Assembly (NCBI GenBank): GCA_965216605.1
Contig: CBDCGG010000002.1
Coordinates: 1,488,001-1,552,000 of the forward strand
Reading direction: 5' to 3'
Source: JABAAW01 sp965216605
GTDB taxonomy: Bacteria; Pseudomonadota; Alphaproteobacteria; JABAAW01
DNA length: 64,000 bases
Part shown: in pieces, positions 33,928-42,157 of the stretch
How positions within the stretch are numbered: position 1 is the stretch's first letter
Layout: each line of letters starts with the position of its first letter
The notes under the pieces: generated by a model
Told to the model about the DNA's origin: nothing
What the model saw: the letters and a program-made list of their open reading frames with translations, nothing else
The model's database searches: none
Program-made: the position numbers and the translations under genes

Positions 33928-35346
33928 ATGAAAAATCTCCGCAAAGAACTACACCTGCGCCTCTTCACAATGCGCGTCCTGCTCGCCATATACGCCAACA
34001 AAGCCCGAATGTTGCTGCAAGCTCTGCTGCAACGCCTGCCAAAAGCCTTGTTCAAAACCCTGCTGCACCTTTTCCGAGCAACACGATACCTGCTCGAACG
34101 CTTGCTACTCCCTGCCCTCGTCATGGCAGTCGGCACAAGCACACGCTTCCTCCGCAAACTCTGCTTGAGGCATCCTCGTCCGCTAGCCGTAGGGGCGATC
34201 GTTGCCCTCTCCATACTCTCGCTGTTTCTCGTCGATACTCAACACGCCGTGAAAAACGCAGAAAGAAACGTCCAAGTAAATAGCTTAGTAAATAGCCAAG
34301 CAAATAGCCAAAAAAATATTACAGCTTCCGAACTCCGACTCTCCTTGTTGTCACAAGTTTTGCCTACAGAAAAATCTCGACAAAAGCAGCAAGCCTCGCC
34401 AAAAGCTTCTGCTAGCAAGACGCTGCCCTCGCGTATCGAGTATCGCGTGTTGCAGCATGCTATCCGTAACAGCTTGTATCAAACAGCGTTCGAACACGAT
34501 ATTCCTCTGCCCTTGTTGCGGAGTTTCGTCGATGTGATGAGCTACGATGTCGATTTCCAACGCGATATTTGGGCAGGAGCAAAGTTTCGCATGCTGTTGA
34601 GCCAAGAATTTCATCTTGCCGAGGGTGGCATGTGGCAACCCTCAGCCGAGGCGGTGTTGGAGATGGCAGAACTCTATACGGGAAGAGAAGGCAACGAACA
34701 AAAACCCTATCGCTACCATCGTAGCGATTGGAACAATGCCTTTTACGACGAGAACGGCAAGCCTGCCAAAAGACTCTTGCGGCGCACGCCGATGAGCGGG
34801 TTGCGTCTGACTTCTCGCTTTGGGATGAGACGTCATCCTATCTTAGGCTATACCAGAATGCACAAGGGGGTCGATTTCGCAGCTCCTCGTGGGACGCCTA
34901 TCTTGGCTGCGGGCGACGGGGTTGTGCGCAAGAGGGCTTACGGAAAGGGCTACGGGCGGTATGTCGTGTTGCGACATAGCGATCGACTCTCGACTTTGTA
35001 CGCGCATATGCGGGGGTTCGCGCGCGGATTGCGTAAGGGGGGGAAGGTCAAGCAGGGGCAAGTGATCGGTTATGTAGGAACGAGTGGTATGTCTACGGGG
35101 GCGCATTTGCACTATGAGATACATCGTGACGGGAGGGTGGTAGATCCGAGAAGGGTGAAGTTGCCGAAACCGAAGTTGTTGGAGGAGAGCAAGCGCGCTC
35201 GTTTTGCCGAAAAACTTCGTCAGGACGAGGCATGGCTTGCGCGCGGGGGAAGTTTTGAGGAGGGGAGTGCCTTGGCGGATTTGCGGGCGTTGGGCTGTAG
35301 GATTTGGGGTGGAATGTGCGACGACGAAAGGCGCGCGCAACGATAG
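33928..35346 (+). CDS. M23 family murein endopeptidase, membrane-anchored
   Basis: 472 residues. A basic, amphipathic N-terminal region (1-85) leads to one membrane helix (about 88-108, 'VGAIVALSILSLFLV'), then a periplasmic linker with an Asn/Ser/Gln repeat (VNSLVNSQANSQKN), a middle domain ('FVDVMSYDVDFQRDIWAGAKFRMLL') and the LytM/M23 zinc peptidase domain: 'SGLRLTSRFGMRRHPILG', 'MHKGVDFAAPRGTPILAAGDGVV' (HxxxD), 'LRHSDRLSTLYAHM' and 'HLHYEIHRDGR' (HxH). All zinc ligands are present, so it should cut peptidoglycan cross-links in cell growth or division. It starts 23 bases after the last DnaA-box-like site. Confidence 0.93.
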   Translation: MKNLRKELHLRLFTMRVLLAIYANKARMLLQALLQRLPKALFKTLLHLFRATRYLLERLLLPALVMAVGTSTRFLRKLCLRHPRPLAVGAIVALSILSLFLVDTQHAVKNAERNVQVNSLVNSQANSQKNITASELRLSLLSQVLPTEKSRQKQQASPKASASKTLPSRIEYRVLQHAIRNSLYQTAFEHDIPLPLLRSFVDVMSYDVDFQRDIWAGAKFRMLLSQEFHLAEGGMWQPSAEAVLEMAELYTGREGNEQKPYRYHRSDWNNAFYDENGKPAKRLLRRTPMSGLRLTSRFGMRRHPILGYTRMHKGVDFAAPRGTPILAAGDGVVRKRAYGKGYGRYVVLRHSDRLSTLYAHMRGFARGLRKGGKVKQGQVIGYVGTSGMSTGAHLHYEIHRDGRVVDPRRVKLPKPKLLEESKRARFAEKLRQDEAWLARGGSFEEGSALADLRALGCRIWGGMCDDERRAQR

Positions 35347-35358
35347 TAGCACTCCGTG

Positions 35359-35425
35359 CGCTTTGGAATAAGAGGCTACGCGCACAACCCTCAGGGTTGC
35401 GCGCGTAGCCTCTTATTCCAAAGCG
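35359..35425. repeat. 33-bp near-perfect palindrome with one-base loop
   Basis: Left arm 35359-35391 and right arm 35393-35425 are complementary except at one position (A in the left arm against C in the right, around 35384), with a single C as loop. It starts 12 bases after the M23 stop and would form a very stable hairpin or cruciform. Parts of it (CTACGCGCGTAxCCTCTTATTCxAAAGCG) recur at 41913-41942. It may stop transcription of the M23 gene, although no T-tract follows. Confidence 0.7.
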
Positions 35426-35545
35426 TGTTTCGCAGAAACACGCAAGCTGACTCGCAACATAGCAAGCTGCTTTTGTAACGCAAGGTTGTTGCGCGTATCT
35501 GCCTTTGTTCGTCTGCGCTTTTTAAGGAGCGCGCTTCACAAAGGC
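35423..35545. repeat. member of AAGCTGAC intergenic repeat family
   Basis: Begins with hairpin GCGTGTTTC-GCA-GAAACACGC (35423-35443), then AAGCTGAC, GCAACA and a tail ending CTGCGCTTTTTAAGGAGCGCGC. The hairpin plus AAGCTGAC recurs inverted at 39360-39388; AAGCTGACAAGCAACA recurs at 41787 and 41957; the tail recurs at 44777-44812 (CTGCGTTTTATGAGGAGCGCGC). No coding function. Confidence 0.5.
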
Positions 35546-35558
35546 ATACACGCTCAAC

Positions 35559-36641
35559 CTACGGCAAGAACGCACCCCCCCCAAAGCCCGTCCCCTCATC
35601 CAATCCCAACAGCAAGTTCATGTTCTGCAATGCCTGCCCGCTCGCTCCCTTCACAAGATTGTCAATCGCAGAAAATACCAACCCCCACCCCTCCCGCCGA
35701 TCAGCACAAACAGAAAGCAAACAACAATTCGTCCCCCGCACCCGCTTCACAGAAGGTAGCTCCCCCTCCCCCAAAACATCGACAAAAATATTTCCCGCAT
35801 AAGCCTCCGCCATCGCATTACGCAAACCCGCCACCGTCTCTCCCCCACGCAGCCGAGCCGACATTGATACAAAAATTCCCCGATCCAATGGCAAAAGGTG
35901 AGGAACAAAACTTACTGGAGCAATAGATTCCACGCCCAATCGCCAAGCCAAGCCCTGCTCAATCTCCGCAACATGGCGATGCCCGCCAACCGCATAGGGA
36001 CGAAAGTTCTCGTTCACCTCGCAATACAACAAATCCTCACGCAAACTGCGCCCCGCCCCGCTCGTCCCCGAAGCAGCACTCATAAAAACCGTCTCCAAAT
36101 CAACCCTCTCCGCAATAGGCAACAATGCCAACTGGCAAGCCGTCGCATAACATCCCGGATTCGCTACTAATCGAGACGAGGCAATTTTCTCTCGATGCCA
36201 CTCGCTCAATCCGTAACAAGCCTGAGACTGCAACTCAGGCGCAGCATGCGCCTTGCCATACCATCGCTCATACATCGCCAAGTCGTGCAATCGAAAGTCC
36301 GCCGAAAGATCGATGATCCTCAAACGCTCGTGCTGCCAAAGATTTCCTATCACCTCCTGCGTCGTGCCGTGCGGCAGCGCGCAAAAAGCGACATCGACAG
36401 CATCCCAATCCACATCCTCCCACTTTGCCAAAACAGGCAACGCAGATGACTCCACACCCGAAAACTGAGGCAAGATAGAACCCAACCCCTGCCCCGCCCT
36501 GCTTGAACTCGTCAAGGCGACAAGCTCAATATCACCCGCAACAGCACGCCGCAACAAAAGACAGCGCAATAACTCCGATCCCGTATAACCGCTCGCACCT
36601 AATATCGCAACGCGACAAGGTGTCGGCATCTCTTGTGTCAT
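35559..36641 (-). CDS. argC: N-acetyl-gamma-glutamyl-phosphate reductase
   Basis: NADPH-dependent third step of arginine synthesis. 360 residues. The N-terminus 'RVAILGASGYTGSELLRCLLLR' is the nucleotide-binding motif; 'VDVAFCALPHGTTQEV', 'VIDLSADFRLHD'-like 'IIDLSADFRLHD', the active-site Cys in 'LVANPGCYATACQLALLPI' (about residue 160) and the catalytic His in 'YAVGGHRHVAEIEQGL' follow. It is 18 bases after infC and probably co-transcribed with thrS-infC. Start is ATG 36641 or ATG 36629. Confidence 0.95.
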   Translation of the reverse strand: MTQEMPTPCRVAILGASGYTGSELLRCLLLRRAVAGDIELVALTSSSRAGQGLGSILPQFSGVESSALPVLAKWEDVDWDAVDVAFCALPHGTTQEVIGNLWQHERLRIIDLSADFRLHDLAMYERWYGKAHAAPELQSQACYGLSEWHREKIASSRLVANPGCYATACQLALLPIAERVDLETVFMSAASGTSGAGRSLREDLLYCEVNENFRPYAVGGHRHVAEIEQGLAWRLGVESIAPVSFVPHLLPLDRGIFVSMSARLRGGETVAGLRNAMAEAYAGNIFVDVLGEGELPSVKRVRGTNCCLLSVCADRREGWGLVFSAIDNLVKGASGQALQNMNLLLGLDEGTGFGGGAFLP

Positions 36642-36659
36642 CTGCTCTGTGTCATCTTC

Positions 36660-37208
36660 TTAGGCTGCTTTGGGGGTCAGCACCATAATCAGCTGCCGCC
36701 CTTCGATCTCCGGTGGTGATTCGATCTTGGACAACTCGGACAGCTCATCGACAACCCGCTGCAACAACGCATCGCCGATCTCGCGATGCGTCACTTCCCG
36801 ACCGCGAAAACGCAAGGAAACCTTCACCTTATCGCCTTCCTCCAAGAAACGCCGCGCCGAGCGCATCTTCACCTCAAAATCGTGCGTCTCGATGTTAAGG
36901 CGCAACTTGATCTCCTTCACATCGATCTGCTTCTGCTTCTTACGCGCTTGATGCCGCTTCTTCTGCAACTCATACTTGTACTTGCCGAAATCCATGACCC
37001 GCACAACCGGCGGCTCTTCGCTCTGCGCGATCTCGACCAAATCCAACGAGGCGCGCGACGCTTCCTCTAAGGCACGCTCCAAAGGCACGACTCCTACATT
37101 CTCTCCGTTCCCGTCGATCAAACGCACCTGCGCGCTCTTGATCTCCTCGTTCGAGCGCGGCATGTCGTCTCGACGCGGAGGGTGAAAACTCGTAGGAGGA
37201 CGAGCCAC
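36660..37208 (-). CDS. infC: translation initiation factor IF-3
   Basis: 182 residues beginning with GTG at 37208, which overlaps the thrS stop (TAGTG) behind a GGGGGGAG ribosome site; 'MARPPTSF' at this start resembles other alphaproteobacterial IF-3 N-termini. The N-domain shows 'VRLIDGNGENVGVVPLERALEEASRASLDLVEIAQ', the linker 'RVMDFGKYKYELQKKRHQARKKQKQ', and the C-domain 'KEIKLRLNIETHDFEVKMRSARRFLEEGDKVKVSLRFRGRE'. IF-3 checks start-codon pairing on the 30S subunit. Note the non-AUG start, a hallmark of infC self-control. Confidence 0.97.
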   Translation of the reverse strand: MARPPTSFHPPRRDDMPRSNEEIKSAQVRLIDGNGENVGVVPLERALEEASRASLDLVEIAQSEEPPVVRVMDFGKYKYELQKKRHQARKKQKQIDVKEIKLRLNIETHDFEVKMRSARRFLEEGDKVKVSLRFRGREVTHREIGDALLQRVVDELSELSKIESPPEIEGRQLIMVLTPKAA

Positions 37209-39100
37209 TAAACCGCTCCCCCCTCACAAGAACTAGGCAACCCGCCCGCATCCCCTAATTCAGACACAGCCTCCGCCAAAGACACAAGACCGCTATCCTT
37301 CGCCGTCTGTTTTGCCGTTTGTTCGCCAAAGCGACGCAACGAAACCATCTCGCCCTCGCGCTCCTTCTCGCCCACGATCGCGATCACAGGCACCTTGCTC
37401 GCGCTATGCTCGCGCACCTTGTAGCCGATCTTCTCGGCGCGACAATCGAGCGCGACGCGCAGCCCCGCCGCCCTAAAACGTTGTGCGCATTGCTCGGCGT
37501 AAGGATCGCTCTTGTTGGTGATCGTCGCTACGACGACTTGAATAGGAGCAAGCCACAACGGCAACGCACCACCCGTATGCTCCATCAGAATGCCCATGAA
37601 ACGCTCCAGCGAGCCCAAGATCGCCCGATGCAACAGGACGGGATGCTGACGCTCGCCTTGCTCGTCGATGTAGTGCGCTTGCAAACGACGCGGCAGGACG
37701 AAATCCACCTGCCATGTGCCGCACTGCCAATCGCGCCCCAAGCCGTCGCGCAAGACAAACTCCAGCTTCGGTCCATAAAATGCGCCCTCGCCTGCGTTCA
37801 AAACCGTCTCCAAGTTCGCCGCCGCCGAGGCATCCTTCAGCGCGGCTTCCGCCTTGTCCCAAAGCGCGTCCTCGCCTGCCCGCTCTTTCGGACGATCGGA
37901 GAACTTTACGCTGATCTCCTTGAAGCCGAAGTCCTTGTAGATGCTTTGCAGAAGAACGCAAAAACGACGGGTCTCCTCCACGATCTGATCCTCGCGGCAG
38001 AAAATATGACCATCGTCTTGCGTGAAAGCGCGTGCGCGCATCAAGCCGTGCAGCGCGCCTGACGGTTCGTTGCGGTGGACATGTCCGAATTCGGAGAGGC
38101 GCATCGGCAGCTCGCGATAGCTCACGACATCTTGCTTGAAGATCTGGACATGCCCAGGGCAGTTCATCGGCTTGAGGGCAAAAACGCGCTTGCCTCCTTC
38201 TGCCGTCTCGTCTTGCTCGGCGATCGTATACATTTGGTCGCGGAACTTCTGCCAGTGTCCCGATTGCTCCCATAGGCTACGGTCGATCAGCTGCGGCGTG
38301 CGCACCTCTCGATAGCCCTCTTTCGACAGGCGAGCGCGGATGTAGCGTTCGCAAGTGCGATAGAGCGCGAAGCCTTTCTCGTGCCAAAAGACCGAGCCTG
38401 CCGCCTCTTCTTGAAAATGGTATAGTCCGCGTCCCAGTCGGCGATGGTCAGATTGTTTGGCTCGCTCGACGCGCTCCAGATAGTCTTCGAGTTCTGCCTG
38501 CGTGCGCCAGCTTGTGCCGCGGATGCGTTGCAGCTTTGGCTCTCCCCCTTTCCACAATGCTTCTGAGACGCTTAAAAGTTTGAAGGCTTTTCCTACTCCT
38601 TTTGTCGAGCTGCCGTGCGGACCGCGACATAAATCCAGCCACTCTCCTTGACGATAGATGGTGAGCGTCTCCTCTTTGGGAATCGAGAGGACATGCTCGG
38701 CTTTCAGCTTCTCTCCTTGGGCAAGGAAGTGTTTGTGCGCGTCCTCTCTGCTCCATTCCTCGCGTTGGAAGGGAGCGTTGGCTACCACGATTTTTCTCAT
38801 GGCGGATTCTATCGCCTCGAAGCAGGCGGGCGTGAAGGGGGTGGGGTGGAGGAAATCGTAGTAGAAGCCTTCTTCTGTCGCAGGACCGAAGGCGAGTTTC
38901 GCATCGGGGTAGAGTTGTTGGACAGCTTCTCCTAATACATGCGCGCAATCGTGGCGCAGGACAGCGAGAGAATCCGAAGAATCCACAAAAGAGTCTGCAG
39001 CAGGAGGAAAGGGAGGGGAAGAGGCGGCTACGGAGGGAGAATGAGAGACATCGTTGTCGGCTCGTTCTATCGTGGCTTGTTCTGTTGTCAAGGCGGACAC
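37208..39100 (-). CDS. thrS: threonyl-tRNA synthetase lacking the N-terminal TGS domain
   Basis: About 630 residues from GTG 39100; the frame stays open to 39277 but this leader is low-complexity. The editing domain starts at 'VLRHDCAHVLGEAVQQLYPDAKLAFGP' (HxxxH) and includes 'WLDLCRGPHG' (Cys and His of the editing site). The class II core has motif 'PMNCPGHVQIFKQDVVSYRELPMRLSEFGHVHRNEPSGALHGLMRARAFTQDDGHIFC', 'GRDWQCGTWQVDF' and 'HPVLLHRAILGSLERFMGIL'; the anticodon domain ends near 'VIAIVGEKE'. The usual ~60-residue TGS domain in front of the editing domain is absent: only ~45 Ser/Ala/Pro-rich residues precede it. Heads thrS-infC-argC. Confidence 0.95.
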   Translation of the reverse strand: MSALTTEQATIERADNDVSHSPSVAASSPPFPPAADSFVDSSDSLAVLRHDCAHVLGEAVQQLYPDAKLAFGPATEEGFYYDFLHPTPFTPACFEAIESAMRKIVVANAPFQREEWSREDAHKHFLAQGEKLKAEHVLSIPKEETLTIYRQGEWLDLCRGPHGSSTKGVGKAFKLLSVSEALWKGGEPKLQRIRGTSWRTQAELEDYLERVERAKQSDHRRLGRGLYHFQEEAAGSVFWHEKGFALYRTCERYIRARLSKEGYREVRTPQLIDRSLWEQSGHWQKFRDQMYTIAEQDETAEGGKRVFALKPMNCPGHVQIFKQDVVSYRELPMRLSEFGHVHRNEPSGALHGLMRARAFTQDDGHIFCREDQIVEETRRFCVLLQSIYKDFGFKEISVKFSDRPKERAGEDALWDKAEAALKDASAAANLETVLNAGEGAFYGPKLEFVLRDGLGRDWQCGTWQVDFVLPRRLQAHYIDEQGERQHPVLLHRAILGSLERFMGILMEHTGGALPLWLAPIQVVVATITNKSDPYAEQCAQRFRAAGLRVALDCRAEKIGYKVREHSASKVPVIAIVGEKEREGEMVSLRRFGEQTAKQTAKDSGLVSLAEAVSELGDAGGLPSSCEGGAV

Positions 39101-39411
39101 AAAAATTTTGTCTTTCGGCTTTAGCTTTCTAGAGCTTTCTAGGCGCGAAAGGGGGCACGGGCGAGGAAGATGATCTCGCGGGGGAGGATGGGAAAAACTG
39201 CCATATTGTGAGGCTCGTGATTGTTGTTTGTGCGGTGATTGTACTGCTTGGCGGGAGTGATAGCAAGAAAAAAACAAGCAAAAAATATCGTGCAGGCGCT
39301 GCGCGTGTTCTTTTTGTCGCTAGAGCAAGGAATAACAGAATCGCCGTACCATGTTACTGGTCAGCTTGCGCGTTTCTGCGAAACGCGCTTTTTAATAATT
39401 CGCTGCGCTTT
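39101..39411. other. intergenic region upstream of thrS
   Basis: Contains the thrS leader and promoter (no sure -35/-10 found) and, at 39360-39393, a copy of the hairpin family: GCGCGTTTC-TGC-GAAACGCGC (39368-39388) directly followed by TTTTT, which on the plus strand looks like an intrinsic terminator although no plus gene precedes it; on the minus strand it lies just after metA. A short CTTTCTAGAGCTTTCTAGG direct repeat sits at 39125-39144. No gene seen. Confidence 0.5.
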
Positions 39412-40350
39412 TCACGAAGCCCTACGCGCCCCCTCCTCCGCACCAAGCGCCTCCGCCAACGATACCCCCCGATACACCTCCCCAATCCAATTAGAAATCA
39501 AAAGCTGCGCGTAAGGTCGCCACGAATTCGCAACCGAAGCCTCCGCATTGTCCGCCGGAAAATAACCCCGCGGCATACCCGTCTCAATACCCCGCGCAAG
39601 ATCACGCCGATACTCGCGGGCTAATGTGTCGGCGTCATACTCGAAATGATTGAAAAGATACAGCGAGCGATGCTCCTCATCCTCCAACAAACAAATTCCC
39701 GCCTCGTCCGAATCGATCAGAATTTCCAACGAACGAGGCAAATCCTCGCGCCTTGTCCCCGTATAACGCGAAACAGGAACAGGAAACGGAGCATCGCCAA
39801 AACCCGCAAGCAACTTCGAACTAGAACGCAATCGCCGATGAGGAAACAAACCAAACAACTTCTCGCGTAAAACACGCTTCGCAACCCCATAACGAGCATA
39901 CAAAGCCGCCTGAGCCGACCAGCAGACAAACAAACTGCCCCCCAAAACATGACGCTCGCTCCACTTGATCAAACGAGATAATTCCTCCCAATAAGCAACA
40001 TCCTCAAATTCCATCTGCTCGACAGGAGCACCCGTCACAATCATCGCGTCAAATTGCTCGTCGCGCACATCCTCCCACTCTCGGTAAAAATCCAACAAGT
40101 GCTGCTGCGAAACATGCTTCGATTGATAACTGCCCGTGCGCAACAAAAAAATCTCAACCTGCAACGGCGTGTTCCCCAATAAACGCGCAAATTGCGTTTC
40201 CGTCGCAATTTTGTCCGGCATCAAGTTCACAAACAAAAAACGCAAAGCACGAATGTCCTGACGCAATGCCGCCGTCTCCTCGATCATGCGAACACCCTCG
40301 TGCGACAAAATCGCGCGCGCAGGTAAGTCGTCCGGAACCTTGATCGGCAT
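39412..40350 (-). CDS. metA: homoserine O-acyltransferase (predicted acetyl-CoA type)
   Basis: First committed step of methionine synthesis. 312 residues from ATG 40350 (GAGGG upstream), giving 'MPIKVPDDLPARAIL'; a longer frame into metY is not conserved. The HTS family motifs are clear: 'IRALRFLFVNLMPDKIATETQF', 'MIVTGAPVEQMEFEDVAYWEEL', nucleophile Cys in 'LFVCWSAQAALY' and His/Glu in 'LYLFNHFEYD'. The residue that separates acetyl- from succinyl-CoA users (Glu versus Gly, position 111 of the E. coli numbering) is Glu here ('PVEQ'), so acetyl-homoserine is the likely product, fitting the sulfhydrylase gene 10 bases upstream. Confidence 0.94.
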   Translation of the reverse strand: MPIKVPDDLPARAILSHEGVRMIEETAALRQDIRALRFLFVNLMPDKIATETQFARLLGNTPLQVEIFLLRTGSYQSKHVSQQHLLDFYREWEDVRDEQFDAMIVTGAPVEQMEFEDVAYWEELSRLIKWSERHVLGGSLFVCWSAQAALYARYGVAKRVLREKLFGLFPHRRLRSSSKLLAGFGDAPFPVPVSRYTGTRREDLPRSLEILIDSDEAGICLLEDEEHRSLYLFNHFEYDADTLAREYRRDLARGIETGMPRGYFPADNAEASVANSWRPYAQLLISNWIGEVYRGVSLAEALGAEEGARRAS

Positions 40351-40360
40351 AGAACCCTCG

Positions 40361-41698
40361 CTAGCCGCCGCTACAGGCAAGCGCCTGAGACAAGTCTGCG
40401 ACGATGTCGTCGATATGCTCGATGCCAACAGAAAGGCGCACATAACCCTCCGATACGCCGCTATCGATGCGCTCGGCAGGCGAGAGCTGACTATGCGTCG
40501 TCGAGGCAGGATGCACCGCCAAAGTGCGCACATCGCCCAAGTTTGCAACATGGCACACCATCTCCAGCGCGTCGATGAACCTTCTGCCGGCAAGCAAGCC
40601 TCCTTTCAACTCAAAGCCTAACAGACCGCCGAAACCTTTCGGCAAGACGGATTTTGCTCGATCGAGTTCCTCTCCTTCCAGCAAACCCGGATAGACGACG
40701 CGCGCAACAGCTTTGTGCGACGAGAGAAACTCCGCAACCGCTTGGGCGTTGCGAGAGTGCGCTTCCATGCGCAAGGGCAGCGTATGCACGCCTTGCAGAA
40801 ACAGAAAACTGTTGAAGGGAGAGAGGGATGCTCCCAAGTCGCGTAGCAGGACTACGCGCGCGCGGAGGATATAGGCGCGTCCCTCAAGGTCGAGCGACGG
40901 ATTCTTCACGAGTTCCGTAAAAACAGCTCCTTTGTAGTTGGGGTCTGGAGCATTCAGGGTGGGAAAACGCTCGGCGTGTTTTTGCCAGTCGAAGTTTCCT
41001 CCATCGACGATAAGCCCTCCCATGGCGTTGGCGTGTCCGCCGATGTATTTCGTCATCGAGTAGGTCACGATATGCGCGCCCAAGTCCAACGGGCGACAGA
41101 GAACAGGAGCGGCGGTGTTGTCGATAATGAGGGGGATGCCTAACTGCTCGGCGATCTTGCCGACCTCTCGGATGGGAAAGAGGGTGAGCCTAGGGTTCGC
41201 CAGCGTCTCGCCATAGAAGGCGCGGGTGCGGAGATCGCTAGCTTTGCGGAAGGCTTCGGGGTCGTCTTGATCGACGAATCTTACTTCGATGCCGAGATCC
41301 TTCAATCCGTTGGCGAAGAGGTTGCGGATGCCGCCGTAGAGCATCTTTGAACTGACGATATTGTCGCCGTTGTGCGCGAGGTTTTGCACGGCGTAGGCGC
41401 TCGCAGCGTGTCCTGAACTGACGGCGAGCGCGCCTACTCCCCCTTCCAGAGACGCGAGGCGTTCTTCGAGAATCGCCGTGGTGGGGTTGTGAAGACGGGT
41501 GTAGATGTCGCCTTGTTCTTCCAGCGCGAAAAGACGAGCAGCTTGGGCTGTATCGTCGAACTGGTAGGCGACCGTTTGGTAGAGCGGGATCGAGGAGGCT
41601 CGTGTAGTCGGATCGCTACGGTATGCGCTGTGCAGCGCGCGGGTTGCGGGTTGCCAGGCGGCGTTGTGATGTTTAGGGGGTCGTCGAGAAGATGACAT
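40361..41698 (-). CDS. metY: O-acetylhomoserine sulfhydrylase (PLP enzyme)
   Basis: 445 residues of the Cys/Met-metabolism PLP family. 'STRHNPTTAILEERLASLEGGVGALAVSSGHAA'-type text near residues 65-100 ('YTRLHNPTTAILEERLA'), 'ETLANPRLTLFPI', 'IIDNTAAPVLCRPLDLGAHIVTYSMTKYIGGHANAMGG' with the PLP Lys in 'SMTKYIGGH', and 'LSVGIEHIDDIVADL' near the C-terminus. It forms homocysteine from O-acetylhomoserine and sulfide. Upstream of metA with a 10-base gap, so one unit supplies and uses acetylhomoserine. Confidence 0.95.
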   Translation of the reverse strand: MSSSRRPPKHHNAAWQPATRALHSAYRSDPTTRASSIPLYQTVAYQFDDTAQAARLFALEEQGDIYTRLHNPTTAILEERLASLEGGVGALAVSSGHAASAYAVQNLAHNGDNIVSSKMLYGGIRNLFANGLKDLGIEVRFVDQDDPEAFRKASDLRTRAFYGETLANPRLTLFPIREVGKIAEQLGIPLIIDNTAAPVLCRPLDLGAHIVTYSMTKYIGGHANAMGGLIVDGGNFDWQKHAERFPTLNAPDPNYKGAVFTELVKNPSLDLEGRAYILRARVVLLRDLGASLSPFNSFLFLQGVHTLPLRMEAHSRNAQAVAEFLSSHKAVARVVYPGLLEGEELDRAKSVLPKGFGGLLGFELKGGLLAGRRFIDALEMVCHVANLGDVRTLAVHPASTTHSQLSPAERIDSGVSEGYVRLSVGIEHIDDIVADLSQALACSGG

Positions 41699-41784
41699 GA
41701 TAGTTGCGATAGCGTCCGAGTTCCGAGTAGGAGAAGCGATTGTAGGGGAGGGCGCGAAGAAAGGGAAGTCTTTTTTTACGAAAC

Positions 41785-42082
41785 GCGCAAGGAGAATTTA
41801 TCCCCAAGCTGACAAGCAACACGGTAAAGAGTTGCTGTGATAAATGTGTCTGTTGCGCTCACGCTTGTGCTTTTTAGATAGCACGCGCTCGCGCAACAGA
41901 TAAGGCAAAAATCTACGCGCGTAACCTCTTATTCAAAAGCGCAAGGCTTTGCCTCGCGCAAGGAGGATTTATCCCCAAGCTGACAAGCAACACGGTAAAG
42001 AGTTGCTGTGATAAATGTGTCTGTTGCGCTCACGCTTGTGCTTTTTAAATAGCACGCGTTCGCGCAACAGACAGGGCAAAAA
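41785..42082. repeat. tandem duplication of a ~128-bp intergenic repeat (period 170)
   Basis: Two nearly identical blocks, 41785-41912 and 41955-42082, each starting CGCGCAAGGAG(A/G)ATTTATCCCC and containing AAGCTGACAAGCAACACGG and CTCACGCTTGTGC. The spacer 41913-41954 repeats part of the 35.4-kb palindrome family and holds a GCGCAAGGC/GCCTCGCGC hairpin. They fill most of the 459-base gap between metY and the hydrolase gene; the rest holds TACAAT (41736-41741 on the minus strand), a possible metY -10 box, and nothing else recognised. Confidence 0.8.
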
Positions 42083-42157
42083 ACCCATGTCTGCCTCAAC
42101 ACTTTTGTCTACACAATCTCCGCGCCCCCTGCTACAATCTCTATTAGGAAAATCCCC

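Noticed and set aside
39365..39395. Intrinsic terminator of a plus-strand gene
   Set aside because: Hairpin plus TTTTT is present, but no plus-strand gene precedes it; it is treated as a repeat-family member.
41699..41790. SAM riboswitch before metY
   Set aside because: I looked for a SAM-II-like stem and pseudoknot in the minus-strand leader and found none; only a possible -10 box.
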